Below are positions 28,564-39,244 of a stretch of 64,000 nucleotides of DNA, piece after piece (the first letter of the stretch is position 1; every line of letters starts with the position of its first letter). The notes under the pieces were generated by a model that saw nothing but the letters and a program-made list of their open reading frames with translations, did no database searches and was not told the origin of the DNA. The stretch is from Croceimicrobium hydrocarbonivorans (lineage in GTDB: Bacteria > Bacteroidota > Bacteroidia > Flavobacteriales > Schleiferiaceae). The translations under genes and the position numbers were made by a program. Location: assembly GCF_014524565.1 (NCBI RefSeq), contig NZ_CP060139.1, positions 3,727,501-3,791,500 of the forward strand, read 5' to 3'.

Positions 28564-29908
28564 ATTCTACCTCGTTCTGGCAGGCTTAGGCCTCAATTTG
28601 GCCCTTTCAGCTCAACCCAAATTAGTGGATGGAGTATTGGCTGTTGTCGGAAAAGAGATTGTACTCAAAAGTGATTTAGATCAAACAGCCGAAGCTCAGG
28701 TTCGTCAGAATCCCGGCCTGAAGGTGAACAACTGCCAGGTATTCGAAGATCTCTTAATGGAGAAACTACTTCTTCATCAAGCAGCATTGGATTCGGTAGA
28801 AGTAGGTGAGGATGAAGTACAAGCGAATATTGATCGTCGTATTGGCGTTTTCATCCAACAGATTGGTAGTGAAGCCAAATTAGAGCAGTACTACGGAAAG
28901 TCAATTTTGGAGATTAAGGAAGAAATGGCCCCTTTAATCCAAAATCAATTGACCGCCCAAAGAATGCTTCAGGAAATTAATGGCGATGTAGAAATCACCC
29001 CTTCCGAAGTGCGGGAGTTTTACGAGAGCATTCCCAAAGACAGTTTACCGCTGATCAATGCTGAAGTTGAGTATTCTGAAATTTCCATTTTCCCTGAAAT
29101 TACCGATCAGGCCAAGCAAGAGGCCATTGATAAATTGAAGGAAATTAAAGATCGTATAGAGAACGGCTCTTCCTTTAGTACCATGGCGGTGCTTTATTCG
29201 GAAGATCCCGGTAGCTCCCGTAATGGTGGAGAGTATAAGGGAATTAAGCGCGGTCAATTCGTAAAAGAATTCGAAGCGGTGGCCTTTAACCTAAAGCTCA
29301 ACGAGATTTCGGAGCCATTCCGCACCGAGTACGGCTATCATATTGTACAAATCCAAAAGAAGATTGGTCAGGAATTGGATTTACGTCACATCCTTATCAA
29401 ACCTAAAATTTCGGGCGAAGATTTAGAAAAAGCACGTTCAAAAGCAGATAGCATCCGAACTTTGATCTTAAATTCTAAAATCAGCTTTGAAGATGCCGCT
29501 CAGAAGTTTTCTGGCAGTGAGGATTCTCGCCTAAATGGTGGTCGGGTTATGAACCAACAAACCGGTGATAGTCGCTGGGAAATAGGACAGCTGGATAAAA
29601 CGGTATTCTATACCCTTGAGGGCATTGAAGAAGGAACTATTTCGCAACCCGTATTATTCCGCACTCGTGATGAAAAAGAGGGCTATAAAATTGTAAAGCT
29701 GATTGATCGTAGTGAGGCTCATGTGGCAAATATGGCTACCGATTATCAGCGGATAAAGCAGGTCGCCCTAGCTAAAAAGAAGCAAGAAGTTTTGGAGGAA
29801 TGGGTAAATGATAAAATTTTGGATACCTACGTTCGGGTAAACAATGATTACTTACAATGCACTTTTGAGCGCCAGTGGCTAAACAATTCCTCGTATGCAG
29901 AACAATAG
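28547..29908 (+). CDS. surA: SurA-type periplasmic chaperone/PPIase
   Basis: A 453-residue exported chaperone. The start is TTG at 28547, overlapping the lipoprotein gene by 17 bases; it gives the signal peptide MKPTLKFYLVLAGLGLNLAL. The SurA N-domain (VDGVLAVVGKEIVLKSDL, about 27-160) precedes parvulin 1 (about 172-272, GGEYKGIKRG, FRTEYGYHIVQI) and parvulin 2 (about 277-385, LRHILIKPK, LNGGRV). This is the classical SurA order, acting on outer-membrane proteins in the periplasm. It overlaps the MoxR gene by 14 bases, so the group is translated as a coupled unit. Confidence 0.88.
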   Translation: MKPTLKFYLVLAGLGLNLALSAQPKLVDGVLAVVGKEIVLKSDLDQTAEAQVRQNPGLKVNNCQVFEDLLMEKLLLHQAALDSVEVGEDEVQANIDRRIGVFIQQIGSEAKLEQYYGKSILEIKEEMAPLIQNQLTAQRMLQEINGDVEITPSEVREFYESIPKDSLPLINAEVEYSEISIFPEITDQAKQEAIDKLKEIKDRIENGSSFSTMAVLYSEDPGSSRNGGEYKGIKRGQFVKEFEAVAFNLKLNEISEPFRTEYGYHIVQIQKKIGQELDLRHILIKPKISGEDLEKARSKADSIRTLILNSKISFEDAAQKFSGSEDSRLNGGRVMNQQTGDSRWEIGQLDKTVFYTLEGIEEGTISQPVLFRTRDEKEGYKIVKLIDRSEAHVANMATDYQRIKQVALAKKKQEVLEEWVNDKILDTYVRVNNDYLQCTFERQWLNNSSYAEQ

Positions 29909-30860
29909 CGGAGACGTAGAAATGGTTAAGGATTTAGGTATTAAGTACCGACTCCTTAAAGATGAAATTGGCAAAGTAATTATTGGTCAGGATGAAGTAA
30001 TTCATCTGCTCTTGCTTTCAATCTTCTGCAAGGGCCACTCCCTTTTAGTTGGTGTTCCAGGCTTGGCCAAAACCTTATTAGTAAATACGGTAGCTCAATC
30101 CTTAGGTTTAAGCTTTCGCAGAATTCAGTTTACTCCGGATTTAATGCCCTCTGATATCGTTGGAGCGGAAATTCTGGATGAAAATCGTCAGTTTAAATTT
30201 GTGAAAGGACCATTATTCGCCAATATTATTTTGGCGGATGAGATTAACCGTACTCCTCCTAAAACGCAGTCGGCATTATTGGAAGCCATGCAGGAGCGTT
30301 CGGTTACTGCTGGTGGACATACCTATAAAATGGCGAATCCCTTTTTTGTATTGGCCACGCAAAACCCAATAGAGCAGGAGGGAACTTATCCTTTACCTGA
30401 GGCGCAATTAGACCGCTTCATGTTTAATATCGAAGTGGGATATCCCAGCTTTGAAGAAGAGGTGAGTATCGTAAAGAACACCACCATCGGAGTGGAAGCG
30501 GAGGTAAATGAAGTGCTCAGTGTTGATGAGATATTAAAATATCAACAATTGGTACGCAAAATTCCGGTGAGTGATCACCTCTATGAATATGCCATCCGAT
30601 TGGTACAGGCAACACGTCCGGATACCCCTAATGCTAAGGAGGTTACCCGCGAATATCTTTCTTGGGGAGCTGGTCCACGTGCCTCACAAAACTTAATCTT
30701 AGCCGCTAAGGCACATGCTGCTTTACAAGGTAAGTTTAGCCCTGATACCGAAGATGTTATGGCCGTAGCTAAGCCTATTCTACGTCACCGTATCGTTAAA
30801 AACTACCGTGCAGAGGCCGAAGGCATCAGTATTGAAAAGATCATTGAAGGCTTAGTCTGA
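29895..30860 (+). CDS. MoxR-type AAA+ ATPase
   Basis: A 321-residue AAA+ ATPase of the MoxR family. Walker A is GVPGLAKT (53-60), Walker B IILADEINRTPP (111-122), with sensor 1 region LATQNPIEQEGTYPLPEAQLDRF and the lid domain with GAGPRAS. MoxR proteins act as chaperones for complexes, usually with DUF58 and VWA partners, but none follows here; pyrG comes next. It begins inside the surA 3' end. ATG at 29895 or the in-frame ATG at 29922 could be the start. It may work with the adjacent folding factors, but nothing in the sequence proves it. Confidence 0.92.
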   Translation: MQNNSGDVEMVKDLGIKYRLLKDEIGKVIIGQDEVIHLLLLSIFCKGHSLLVGVPGLAKTLLVNTVAQSLGLSFRRIQFTPDLMPSDIVGAEILDENRQFKFVKGPLFANIILADEINRTPPKTQSALLEAMQERSVTAGGHTYKMANPFFVLATQNPIEQEGTYPLPEAQLDRFMFNIEVGYPSFEEEVSIVKNTTIGVEAEVNEVLSVDEILKYQQLVRKIPVSDHLYEYAIRLVQATRPDTPNAKEVTREYLSWGAGPRASQNLILAAKAHAALQGKFSPDTEDVMAVAKPILRHRIVKNYRAEAEGISIEKIIEGLV

Positions 30861-30888
30861 AAGGGCTCGGTATACTTGGGATAATTAG

Positions 30889-30896
30889 TAGCTTTG
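30889..30896 (+). promoter_or_regulatory. -7 element of pyrG
   Basis: TAGCTTTG, a full TAnnTTTG match, 32 bases before the pyrG ATG. A TTG at 30876-30878 is too close to be the -33 element. Confidence 0.5.
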
Positions 30897-30907
30897 CACC
30901 CCAGTAG

Positions 30908-32548
<1,641 letters not shown>

Positions 32549-32549
32549 A

Positions 32550-34409
32550 ATGAAAAGTAAGCTGGATTTAAACAGCATCGTTGGCTTCCTGCTAATTGGT
32601 GCTATTGTTCTTTATTTTACCGTATTCTTCGATAATGGAGATGCTACTGCGGATGCGGCCTTAGCCAATTCTACTGATAGCACTCAGGTTGAAGAAGCGG
32701 CCATTGACGGCACTGCAATAGCAGCAGCGGTGGAACCCGAAATGACATTATCTAATGATACTCTTCAAAGCGATAGCCTAGAGTATTTAAAAGCGGTAAG
32801 TCTCTACGGACCTTTCGCCAAGCACATGATGAGTCATTCCGGTACCGAGTTTTTTGTGCTGGAGAATGAATTGCTTAAAGTTAAGATCTCAAGTCTTGGC
32901 GGTCAGTTGGTTGAAGCGGAACTCAAGAAGTATCGTACTTACGATTCACTGCCGCTTTATCTCTTAAAGGAGAACAGCAATTTTGGATTTAATATTCAGG
33001 CTGGTCAATTGCGCAGCAGCTCTCAATTGCAATTTAAATTAGCCAAGCAAGGTGACAACTTTGTGGAATTGGTGGCTCAAACCGATGAAGGTGGTCAATT
33101 GCGCTATAGTTATACCATTAAGGATAATGACTATCGCTTGGATTTTGATGTTCAAAGTCAAGGTTTAAGCAATTTATTGGCTAATGTAGATCAGAACTTG
33201 CTTTGGGAAATGAAAGCTCGTCGTCATGAGAAAAACAAAGACAACGAGATTACCCGCTCTGAAATGCAGTACCGCCTGGTTAAAGATCAGGATGTGGAAA
33301 GCTTTAATACCACTTCTCGTGATCAGGAAGTAGCTGAAGGTTCTTTAGACTGGGTGGCCTATCGCCAGCAGTTTTTCTGTACCATTTTACAATCCAGAGG
33401 GGAACCTTTCGCAACTGGTGATTTTGAAGTTGCCAGTTTGGATGAAGAAGGCTACACTAAGTATTATGCTTCTAGCTTACAGTATCCAAAAGCCAGCAAT
33501 GGAGATTTACATTTGCCATTGTCTATTTACCTAGGACCTAACAAATTCGAGATTCTGGATTCTTACGATGCCGGATTTGAGAAGTTAATTCCCTTAGGTT
33601 GGGGTATCCTCGGTTGGATTAACCGTGGTATCGTATTAAACGTATTTAACTGGCTAGAAGCTTACGGTATTAATTACGGTTTGATTATTCTGATCATCGC
33701 CGTATTGATCAAAATGATTTTATTCCCCTTAACCTATCAATCCTATCGCTCTATGGCGAAGATGCGGGTATTGAAACCGGAGATTGATGAGTTAAACGAG
33801 AAATACGATGATGCAGCCAAGAAGCAGCAGGCCCAATTGGAATTGTACAATAAGGCGGGGGTAAGTCCTTTAGGTGGATGTTTACCGATGCTATTGCAGT
33901 TCCCAATTTTAATTGCGCTTTTCCAATTCTTCCCGGCTTCGATCGAATTGCGCCAACAGCCTTTCTTATGGGCTACGGATTTAAGTACCTACGATTCAAT
34001 TTACCAATTGCCTTTTACTATTCCGGTATATGGTAATCACGTAAGTTTATTTACCCTTTTAATGACCGTTTCAACCCTGATTTACACCTATATGAATCAG
34101 CAGTTAACCGGTTCGGCGCAAAATCAGCAATTCCCACAGATGAAATACATTATTTATCTGATGCCGATTATGTTCCTTGGGGTATTTAATAATTATGCAG
34201 CAGGCTTGAGCTATTACTATTTTGTAGCGAACATGATCACCTTTGGTCAGCAGTTTGCTATTCGTTCCTTTATTGATGAGGATAAGATTAAAGCGAAAAT
34301 TGCCAAGCGTAAAGAAGGCCCACAAAAGGAGAACCGTTTGATGCGTCGTATGCGTGAAGTGCAAGAACAGCAGCAAAATCAAAGTCGTCAGCAACGTCGT
34401 AAAAAGTAA
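32550..34409 (+). CDS. yidC: membrane protein insertase YidC
   Basis: A 619-residue inner-membrane insertase. It has an N-terminal span (about 8-26), an Ala/Asp-rich linker, the large periplasmic beta domain (about 95-350), and the conserved insertase core: FNWLEAYGINYGLIILIIAV, LFPLTYQSYRSMAKM, then the coiled hairpin, SPLGGCLPMLLQFPILIALF and further helices with MPIMFLGVFNNYAAGLSYYY. The C-terminal tail is very basic and Gln-rich (MRRMREVQEQQQNQ), as expected for ribosome contact. It begins one base after pyrG and is followed after three bases by a small lipoprotein gene. Confidence 0.97.
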   Translation: MKSKLDLNSIVGFLLIGAIVLYFTVFFDNGDATADAALANSTDSTQVEEAAIDGTAIAAAVEPEMTLSNDTLQSDSLEYLKAVSLYGPFAKHMMSHSGTEFFVLENELLKVKISSLGGQLVEAELKKYRTYDSLPLYLLKENSNFGFNIQAGQLRSSSQLQFKLAKQGDNFVELVAQTDEGGQLRYSYTIKDNDYRLDFDVQSQGLSNLLANVDQNLLWEMKARRHEKNKDNEITRSEMQYRLVKDQDVESFNTTSRDQEVAEGSLDWVAYRQQFFCTILQSRGEPFATGDFEVASLDEEGYTKYYASSLQYPKASNGDLHLPLSIYLGPNKFEILDSYDAGFEKLIPLGWGILGWINRGIVLNVFNWLEAYGINYGLIILIIAVLIKMILFPLTYQSYRSMAKMRVLKPEIDELNEKYDDAAKKQQAQLELYNKAGVSPLGGCLPMLLQFPILIALFQFFPASIELRQQPFLWATDLSTYDSIYQLPFTIPVYGNHVSLFTLLMTVSTLIYTYMNQQLTGSAQNQQFPQMKYIIYLMPIMFLGVFNNYAAGLSYYYFVANMITFGQQFAIRSFIDEDKIKAKIAKRKEGPQKENRLMRRMREVQEQQQNQSRQQRRKK

Positions 34410-34412
34410 TTT

Positions 34413-34883
34413 ATGAAGCGTTTAATTCCCTTCAGTTTCCTTCTGCTTTCATTAGGAGCTTGTTCTCCTCCTACAGAGATGTACAATTACATTTCAGAGG
34501 ATAATGAATCCTGGTCCTTCGATTGGGAAAGTAAAGGCTGTATGGGAACTTGCGCCATTTACCGTGCGCGCATGGATGGAAATATCTTGCGCTTTCGTGG
34601 AATGCGAAACACCCAATTTCAAGGCGATACCTTGATTGCGAATCAAAAGGCTTTTAATGATAGCCTGGCAATGCAATTACAGCAATTGAAATTTATGGGA
34701 TTAGATAGTTTGTACCAGGTAGATGAATCTGCCGACGGGCCACAGTATGTCTATCGATTCCAGTATAGAGGTAAAGACGGGAACTTTGATAAGAAGGTTC
34801 GTTCTATTCAAAATGAACCCAAAGAATTAGTCGAATTAAGACGTTGGTTGAATAAACAACTTCAAAAAAAGGGCCTTTTATAG
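34413..34883 (+). CDS. DUF6438-like lipoprotein
   Basis: A 156-residue lipoprotein: MKRLIPFSFLLLSLGAC gives a lipobox with C17. The mature part contains SKGCMGTCAIYRARM (about 41-55), the CxGxC pattern that marks the DUF6438 family, and ends in a charged helix (LVELRRWLNKQLQKK). Its function is unknown; it should sit in the periplasm or outer membrane. It is the last gene after pyrG-yidC, and the terminator hairpin overlaps its stop region. Confidence 0.75.
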   Translation: MKRLIPFSFLLLSLGACSPPTEMYNYISEDNESWSFDWESKGCMGTCAIYRARMDGNILRFRGMRNTQFQGDTLIANQKAFNDSLAMQLQQLKFMGLDSLYQVDESADGPQYVYRFQYRGKDGNFDKKVRSIQNEPKELVELRRWLNKQLQKKGLL

Positions 34884-34894
34884 GCCCTTTTTTT
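34865..34894 (+). terminator. terminator of the pyrG-yidC unit
   Basis: AAAGGGCCT pairs with AGGCCCTTT around TTTTAT, followed by a T run. The stem overlaps the last codons and stop of the lipoprotein gene. The A run on the other side means it could act in both directions. Confidence 0.85.
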
Positions 34895-34917
34895 ATGCTG
34901 ATATGTTGGTCTTACTT

Positions 34918-36675
34918 TTATTTCAAAACCTTGAAGCTAGCTTTTTCACCTTTTAGGTTTTGTACTTCCAGGAAGTAAAGTCCGGTGCTAATGCTGAAAT
35001 TTAATTCCGCCGACCGGCCTTCCAAGCTACCATCCTGAACTAACCTTCCTTGTACATCACGCAGGGTATAATGACTTAAGGAATCATCACTTTCTAAAGT
35101 CAAAGATTCTCCCTTAACAAAGCCCAGTGTATTGAATAAACGAATTCCATAGGGATTTCCGGGCTCTTCGAGGCTAAAGTCGGAGCTCAGCACATTTCGA
35201 CGCACAAAAGCGGTTTTAATAACCTGAAAATGGCTACCACCATAGAGGTTGGCATCAGCTTGAATTACCATGCGGGCAAAATCAGGATAAGTACTATTAT
35301 TCTGTAATGTGAATAAGGCTTCCAGAATGATTTTATCAGCAATTTGGCGGCTGGTATTATCTCTTATCTCCAAAAGGCAGGATGCCATTAAATCGGTATG
35401 CTGATAAATATTGGAATTGAAAGTAAGGGTCTGATAATCCTTAGTGCTGCTTGCTGATCGTCCTGGCCAGAAGGAATTATGTCCGTCCCAGTTAAAAACC
35501 CGATCTCTTTGATTGGGGCTGAATACCAATGACCAGCTAATGGCGAAGTAATCACAAATAGCTTCCTCCATACCCGATCTTTCACTAATGCGATTGGTGT
35601 TGGCGGCAGCACCACTAATTAAGGAGTGGCCGTATTCATGAATAACTACATCGGCATCTTCTGCATCATCAACACCACCTTCACCCATGTAAATGCGGCT
35701 CTCTGCCGGACTGAAATAACTCTGATCTGCATCACTCAATGCGTGCACATCAATGGAAATTTGAGATCCCGGAATTGAAGTGAAACCCAAACTGTCGATA
35801 TAGTTTTTATAATGGCTTAAATGGAAAAAAGCATTTACATCCTCAAATTCATCATCTGCACGGGTGTAGTTAAATACTGGAATTGTGCTGGTAGCGGGGG
35901 CAACCGATGGAGCACTAAAGTCATCAATCTTAATGTCGGCATTTTCGAGCTTAAAGACCCCATTATCAAAGCTTGTGGTGAAATTACGCAGGAAGCGTTG
36001 CGCGTTTAAGCTGGAATTAGTAGCGTCATTATTATCGCTGTAATTACCACCATAATTTACATTGGCAGTACTGAGCGGATCCGGTAAAAAGATATTGGCC
36101 GTACAGGTAGAGTCTGAGGCATAGCGACGATTATCCGCCAGATTAAAGATCTCCGCACCAGCTACGAAAGCTTGATAGTGGGCACCTTCGGCTCCAAAGA
36201 AATCCAGACTAAATCCTGGCATTAATACATCTTGTAAGGCGATGATACCGGCCTCACTATTCATCCTATCGCAATCTAATTCCAGACGCATGGCAGTGGT
36301 ATCTATCTTCAACTCTTCCAAATTGCTTAATTGCTTAGGTAGATCCGGATATTGAATTAGCAGACTACCATTCTGATAATAATGAAGGGATAAAGCTTGA
36401 AATGCCAGTTTACGACCTTCTAATAATAAATCGTAATGTTCGTGTTGACCAGCAGGACTTTGAACGCTCTTGTTTAATTCAAGGGTCCAATTCGCATCAG
36501 GCAATAAGCCTAAAGCGAGGTTTAAAGCGCTTTCTCCCGAGAAATGATCCTGACGGTATTCGAGCATCGGACTGCCATAAGCCTGGCTGTTATGAAGCGG
36601 TGTTTTATTACCGTGGGCCGAAAGAAGGGCCGGACTTAACAGGAGCAGGTACAGGGCTTTTTTAAACATCTTCAT
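34918..36675 (-). CDS. secreted gluzincin metalloprotease with T9SS type A domain
   Basis: A 585-residue exported protein with a signal peptide (about 1-21, ending LLSAHG). The metalloprotease motif HEYGH is at 346-350, followed by the third-ligand region GMEEAICDYFA with E371 about 21 residues later and D375, as in thermolysin- and fungalysin-type gluzincins (M4/M36). The N-terminal 200 residues resemble a pro-region. The last 75 residues form a type A T9SS domain (SLSHYTLRDVQGRLVQDG, STGLYFLEVQN). It should act outside the cell. It overlaps the upstream YigZ gene by 14 bases and is the last gene of a leftward run starting at ribD. Confidence 0.85.
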   Translation of the reverse strand: MKMFKKALYLLLLSPALLSAHGNKTPLHNSQAYGSPMLEYRQDHFSGESALNLALGLLPDANWTLELNKSVQSPAGQHEHYDLLLEGRKLAFQALSLHYYQNGSLLIQYPDLPKQLSNLEELKIDTTAMRLELDCDRMNSEAGIIALQDVLMPGFSLDFFGAEGAHYQAFVAGAEIFNLADNRRYASDSTCTANIFLPDPLSTANVNYGGNYSDNNDATNSSLNAQRFLRNFTTSFDNGVFKLENADIKIDDFSAPSVAPATSTIPVFNYTRADDEFEDVNAFFHLSHYKNYIDSLGFTSIPGSQISIDVHALSDADQSYFSPAESRIYMGEGGVDDAEDADVVIHEYGHSLISGAAANTNRISERSGMEEAICDYFAISWSLVFSPNQRDRVFNWDGHNSFWPGRSASSTKDYQTLTFNSNIYQHTDLMASCLLEIRDNTSRQIADKIILEALFTLQNNSTYPDFARMVIQADANLYGGSHFQVIKTAFVRRNVLSSDFSLEEPGNPYGIRLFNTLGFVKGESLTLESDDSLSHYTLRDVQGRLVQDGSLEGRSAELNFSISTGLYFLEVQNLKGEKASFKVLK

Positions 36676-37291
36676 CCAGTTCTTTGATCTTAATTTGATA
36701 TAATTCTTTCAATTGATCCAGGGCTAAATCGGTTTTGGACTTTCGCACTTTCAGCTGATAGCCAGCATCTTTATCCATGGATTCACCTACAATTTCAAAT
36801 TCGCTTTGGGGTAAAACCCGCATCACATCATCCATTGCCGAATATGGGAAGCGCACTTCAAATTGCCGATATAAATATACGTCCAAAGGCCGGGCATTTT
36901 GCAAAGCCTCTTCTGCGGAGTTGCGATAAGCATTAATTAATCCGCCAACTCCCAATTTAGTTCCGCCAAAATAACGCACTACGATTACCGCAACATCCCA
37001 AAGTTCTTGCGACTGAATGGCGTGGTAAATTGGAGTGCCGGCAGAATGGGCGGGTTCACCATCATCATTAAAACGCCATTGGGGCTGAGTAGGTTGGCAA
37101 CGATAAGCATAGCAGTGGTGGCGAGCATCGTAGTACTGCTTTTTCACCTGCTCCAGAATGGCAGGGAAGTCACTTTCATCCTTTAAGGGAAAAGCCAAGG
37201 CTATAAATTTCGAACCACGGTCTTTAAAAAGCGCTTCTGATTTTTCCTTTATGCTTTGGTAATGGTCGGCGGTTAGGGCCTCTTGCATCAT
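36662..37291 (-). CDS. YigZ/IMPACT family protein
   Basis: A 209-residue protein of the YigZ (UPF0029, IMPACT) family. The core has SKFIALAFPLKDESDFPAIL, the block ARHHCYAYR, NDDGEPAHSAGTPIYHAIQS and VVRYFGGTKLGVGGLINAYR, all near-invariant in the family. A ferredoxin-like C-terminal domain follows. The molecular role is not settled; family members relate to translation control in eukaryotes. It overlaps the EamA transporter gene by four bases and the metalloprotease gene by 14 bases. Confidence 0.94.
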   Translation of the reverse strand: MMQEALTADHYQSIKEKSEALFKDRGSKFIALAFPLKDESDFPAILEQVKKQYYDARHHCYAYRCQPTQPQWRFNDDGEPAHSAGTPIYHAIQSQELWDVAVIVVRYFGGTKLGVGGLINAYRNSAEEALQNARPLDVYLYRQFEVRFPYSAMDDVMRVLPQSEFEIVGESMDKDAGYQLKVRKSKTDLALDQLKELYQIKIKELDEDV

Positions 37292-38154
37292 AGGGCTAAA
37301 GCTATCAAAACAATGGAAACTATAGCCAGGCCTATACCCGCGAGATTTAAACGACTCAATTTTTCCTTGAAAAAGAAATAACCCAAAAGCGCGCTTAAGA
37401 ATACAATTCCCACATTATTAAGAGCAAAAATGCTGGAGCTTTCCAAACCGCGCATACTCAAGGAGCGGAGTAAAAAATAGATACTGCCATAATTGGGAAT
37501 ACCTAATGCCAGTCCAGCTATAACCGATTTAAGCTCAAACTTTTGCTTTTGCATGATTCTTTGGTAAGCGACAAAGAACAACCCGAAAATAGCGGCCATC
37601 CCAAAAATGCTGGAAGCAAACCAGGATTGATCCACAGCGGGAACCAATTCGGCTTCATTGTATTTTAAAAAGGCATCCAGAAAGCCAGAACCCAGGAACA
37701 GAATAATGGGAAACCAAAAATTGGCAGCAGAGCCCTTCATTTTTTTAGGCTGGTAGCTAGTCATATAAACTGCCACCAGTGCCAGTAGAATTCCCCCCAA
37801 TTTAATGGCACCCAGCGATTCGCCAAAATAGAGCACCCCAAAACTAACCGGAACTATAACAGCCATTTTCACCGCAACCGAAACGGTGGCCATGCCGTAA
37901 TTCTGACTAACCCAGGCCATTAATCGAAAGAGGGTAATAAATAGTAAGCCTAAGATTAAAACAGAGGAGAACCAGGGCTGCTCTGCTAAATTCAGGGGAT
38001 GTTGCTCGCCATCACTAAGAGCTAAACCAATTCCAAAAGCCACAAAGTAATTGACCAAGATGGCTTGCAGATTGTCAACCGAATAAGTCTTAAACAGCTT
38101 AAATACGATGAAGATAAGTACCGAACAACTTATGCTCAGGAGCAACCAAATCAT
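37288..38154 (-). CDS. EamA/DMT family transporter
   Basis: A 288-residue integral membrane protein with about ten helices arranged as two repeated halves, ending in a lysine-containing loop (FFFKEKLSRLNLAGIGLA) typical of EamA domain proteins of the drug/metabolite transporter superfamily. The first half has the matching LYFGESLGAIKLGGILLALV. The substrate cannot be read from the sequence. It overlaps ribD and YigZ by four bases each, so all three are translated as a coupled unit. Confidence 0.88.
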   Translation of the reverse strand: MIWLLLSISCSVLIFIVFKLFKTYSVDNLQAILVNYFVAFGIGLALSDGEQHPLNLAEQPWFSSVLILGLLFITLFRLMAWVSQNYGMATVSVAVKMAVIVPVSFGVLYFGESLGAIKLGGILLALVAVYMTSYQPKKMKGSAANFWFPIILFLGSGFLDAFLKYNEAELVPAVDQSWFASSIFGMAAIFGLFFVAYQRIMQKQKFELKSVIAGLALGIPNYGSIYFLLRSLSMRGLESSSIFALNNVGIVFLSALLGYFFFKEKLSRLNLAGIGLAIVSIVLIALAL

Positions 38155-39176
38155 AGGGGACGGAGGTTTTGAATGAGGTCTTTACCTAATTTGAATTCAT
38201 CGTAAATCTGTCCGCTAATTTTGGGAGCAGGCAAACCGGATTTTAAATTATGACTGGCCTTAATAATCCATGCTTCATCCCAAAGACCTGCATCAATAAA
38301 GGATTGCAGAGTATGGGCACCGCCTTCAATCAAAAGGCTTTGAATGCCTTCATCATACAAGGTTTTGATCAGGGAGGACAAAGAATCAGAATTGGACTCT
38401 AATAATCGATCTCTTTCATTTTCTGCCTTTCGGCTGAAACGCAGGTAATTTTGATCTCGGAACACCCGATATTCAGATCCTAATTGATAAGAAGGATCCA
38501 AGACAATTCGCAATGGATCGGATCCTTCAAAAGCCCGGCAATCCAAGGAGGGATTATCAATCTCCACGGTTTTACGACCTACCAGAATAGCTTGGTTCTC
38601 CGCTCTTAATCTATGCGTGAAAACCTGAGTTTCGGGCTGACTAATCCAATGAATCCCTTTTTCTTGTGCTTCACGATCCGGGTCCATAATACTATCTGCA
38701 CTTTGGGCCCATTTCAGGCTAATGTAGGGGCGATTTTCGCGGTGAAAAGTGAAAAAGCGTCGGTTTAATTCCAGAGCCTCTGCTTCTAAAATTCCTTCGC
38801 GAACTTTAATTCCAGCCGCTTGCAATTTGGCAATGCCCTTGCCATTCACTTCGGCATTATAATCTCGAGAAGCGATTACCACTTCTGGAATTCCTTTCTC
38901 GATGATGAGATCAGAACAGGGGGGAGTCTTACCAAAATGAGAGCAGGGTTCTAAGCTCACATAGATGCAGGACTCTTTGAGTAGTTCCGGGTTCTTCACC
39001 CGAGAAATGGCCACCACTTCTGCATGGGGTCCACCGGGGTGATGATGATACCCTTCAGCGATTATTTTTCCTTGATGCACAATTACCGCTCCTACCATGG
39101 GATTGGGTGCAACGGTGTATCGGCCTTTTTCCGCCAGCTCTAAACAGCGTTGGATATAGAGTTCATCCTGCGACAT
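38151..39176 (-). CDS. ribD: bifunctional riboflavin deaminase/reductase RibD
   Basis: A 341-residue cytosolic enzyme for two consecutive steps of riboflavin synthesis. The N-terminal deaminase has the zinc ligands H51 in GPHAEVVAI and C78 and C87 in SLEPCSHFGKTPPCSDLII. The C-terminal reductase has RPYISLKWAQSADSIMD, ILVGRKTVEIDNPSL and LLIEGGAHTLQSFIDAGLWDE. No FMN riboswitch is visible upstream: the -7 element lies five bases before the ATG, leaving no room for a leader. It heads the leftward run ribD-EamA-YigZ-metalloprotease. Confidence 0.96.
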   Translation of the reverse strand: MSQDELYIQRCLELAEKGRYTVAPNPMVGAVIVHQGKIIAEGYHHHPGGPHAEVVAISRVKNPELLKESCIYVSLEPCSHFGKTPPCSDLIIEKGIPEVVIASRDYNAEVNGKGIAKLQAAGIKVREGILEAEALELNRRFFTFHRENRPYISLKWAQSADSIMDPDREAQEKGIHWISQPETQVFTHRLRAENQAILVGRKTVEIDNPSLDCRAFEGSDPLRIVLDPSYQLGSEYRVFRDQNYLRFSRKAENERDRLLESNSDSLSSLIKTLYDEGIQSLLIEGGAHTLQSFIDAGLWDEAWIIKASHNLKSGLPAPKISGQIYDEFKLGKDLIQNLRPL

Positions 39177-39181
39177 GAGCG

Positions 39182-39189
39182 CAAAAATA
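39182..39189 (-). promoter_or_regulatory. -7 element of ribD, leaderless arrangement
   Basis: TATTTTTG on the minus strand, ending five bases before the ATG at 39176. Transcription would begin at or beside the start codon. Confidence 0.55.
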
Positions 39190-39244
39190 CTATTCCCGAT
39201 TTGCTAATAGTTCATTGAATAGAGCCTTTTAATAAATTAGCTCC

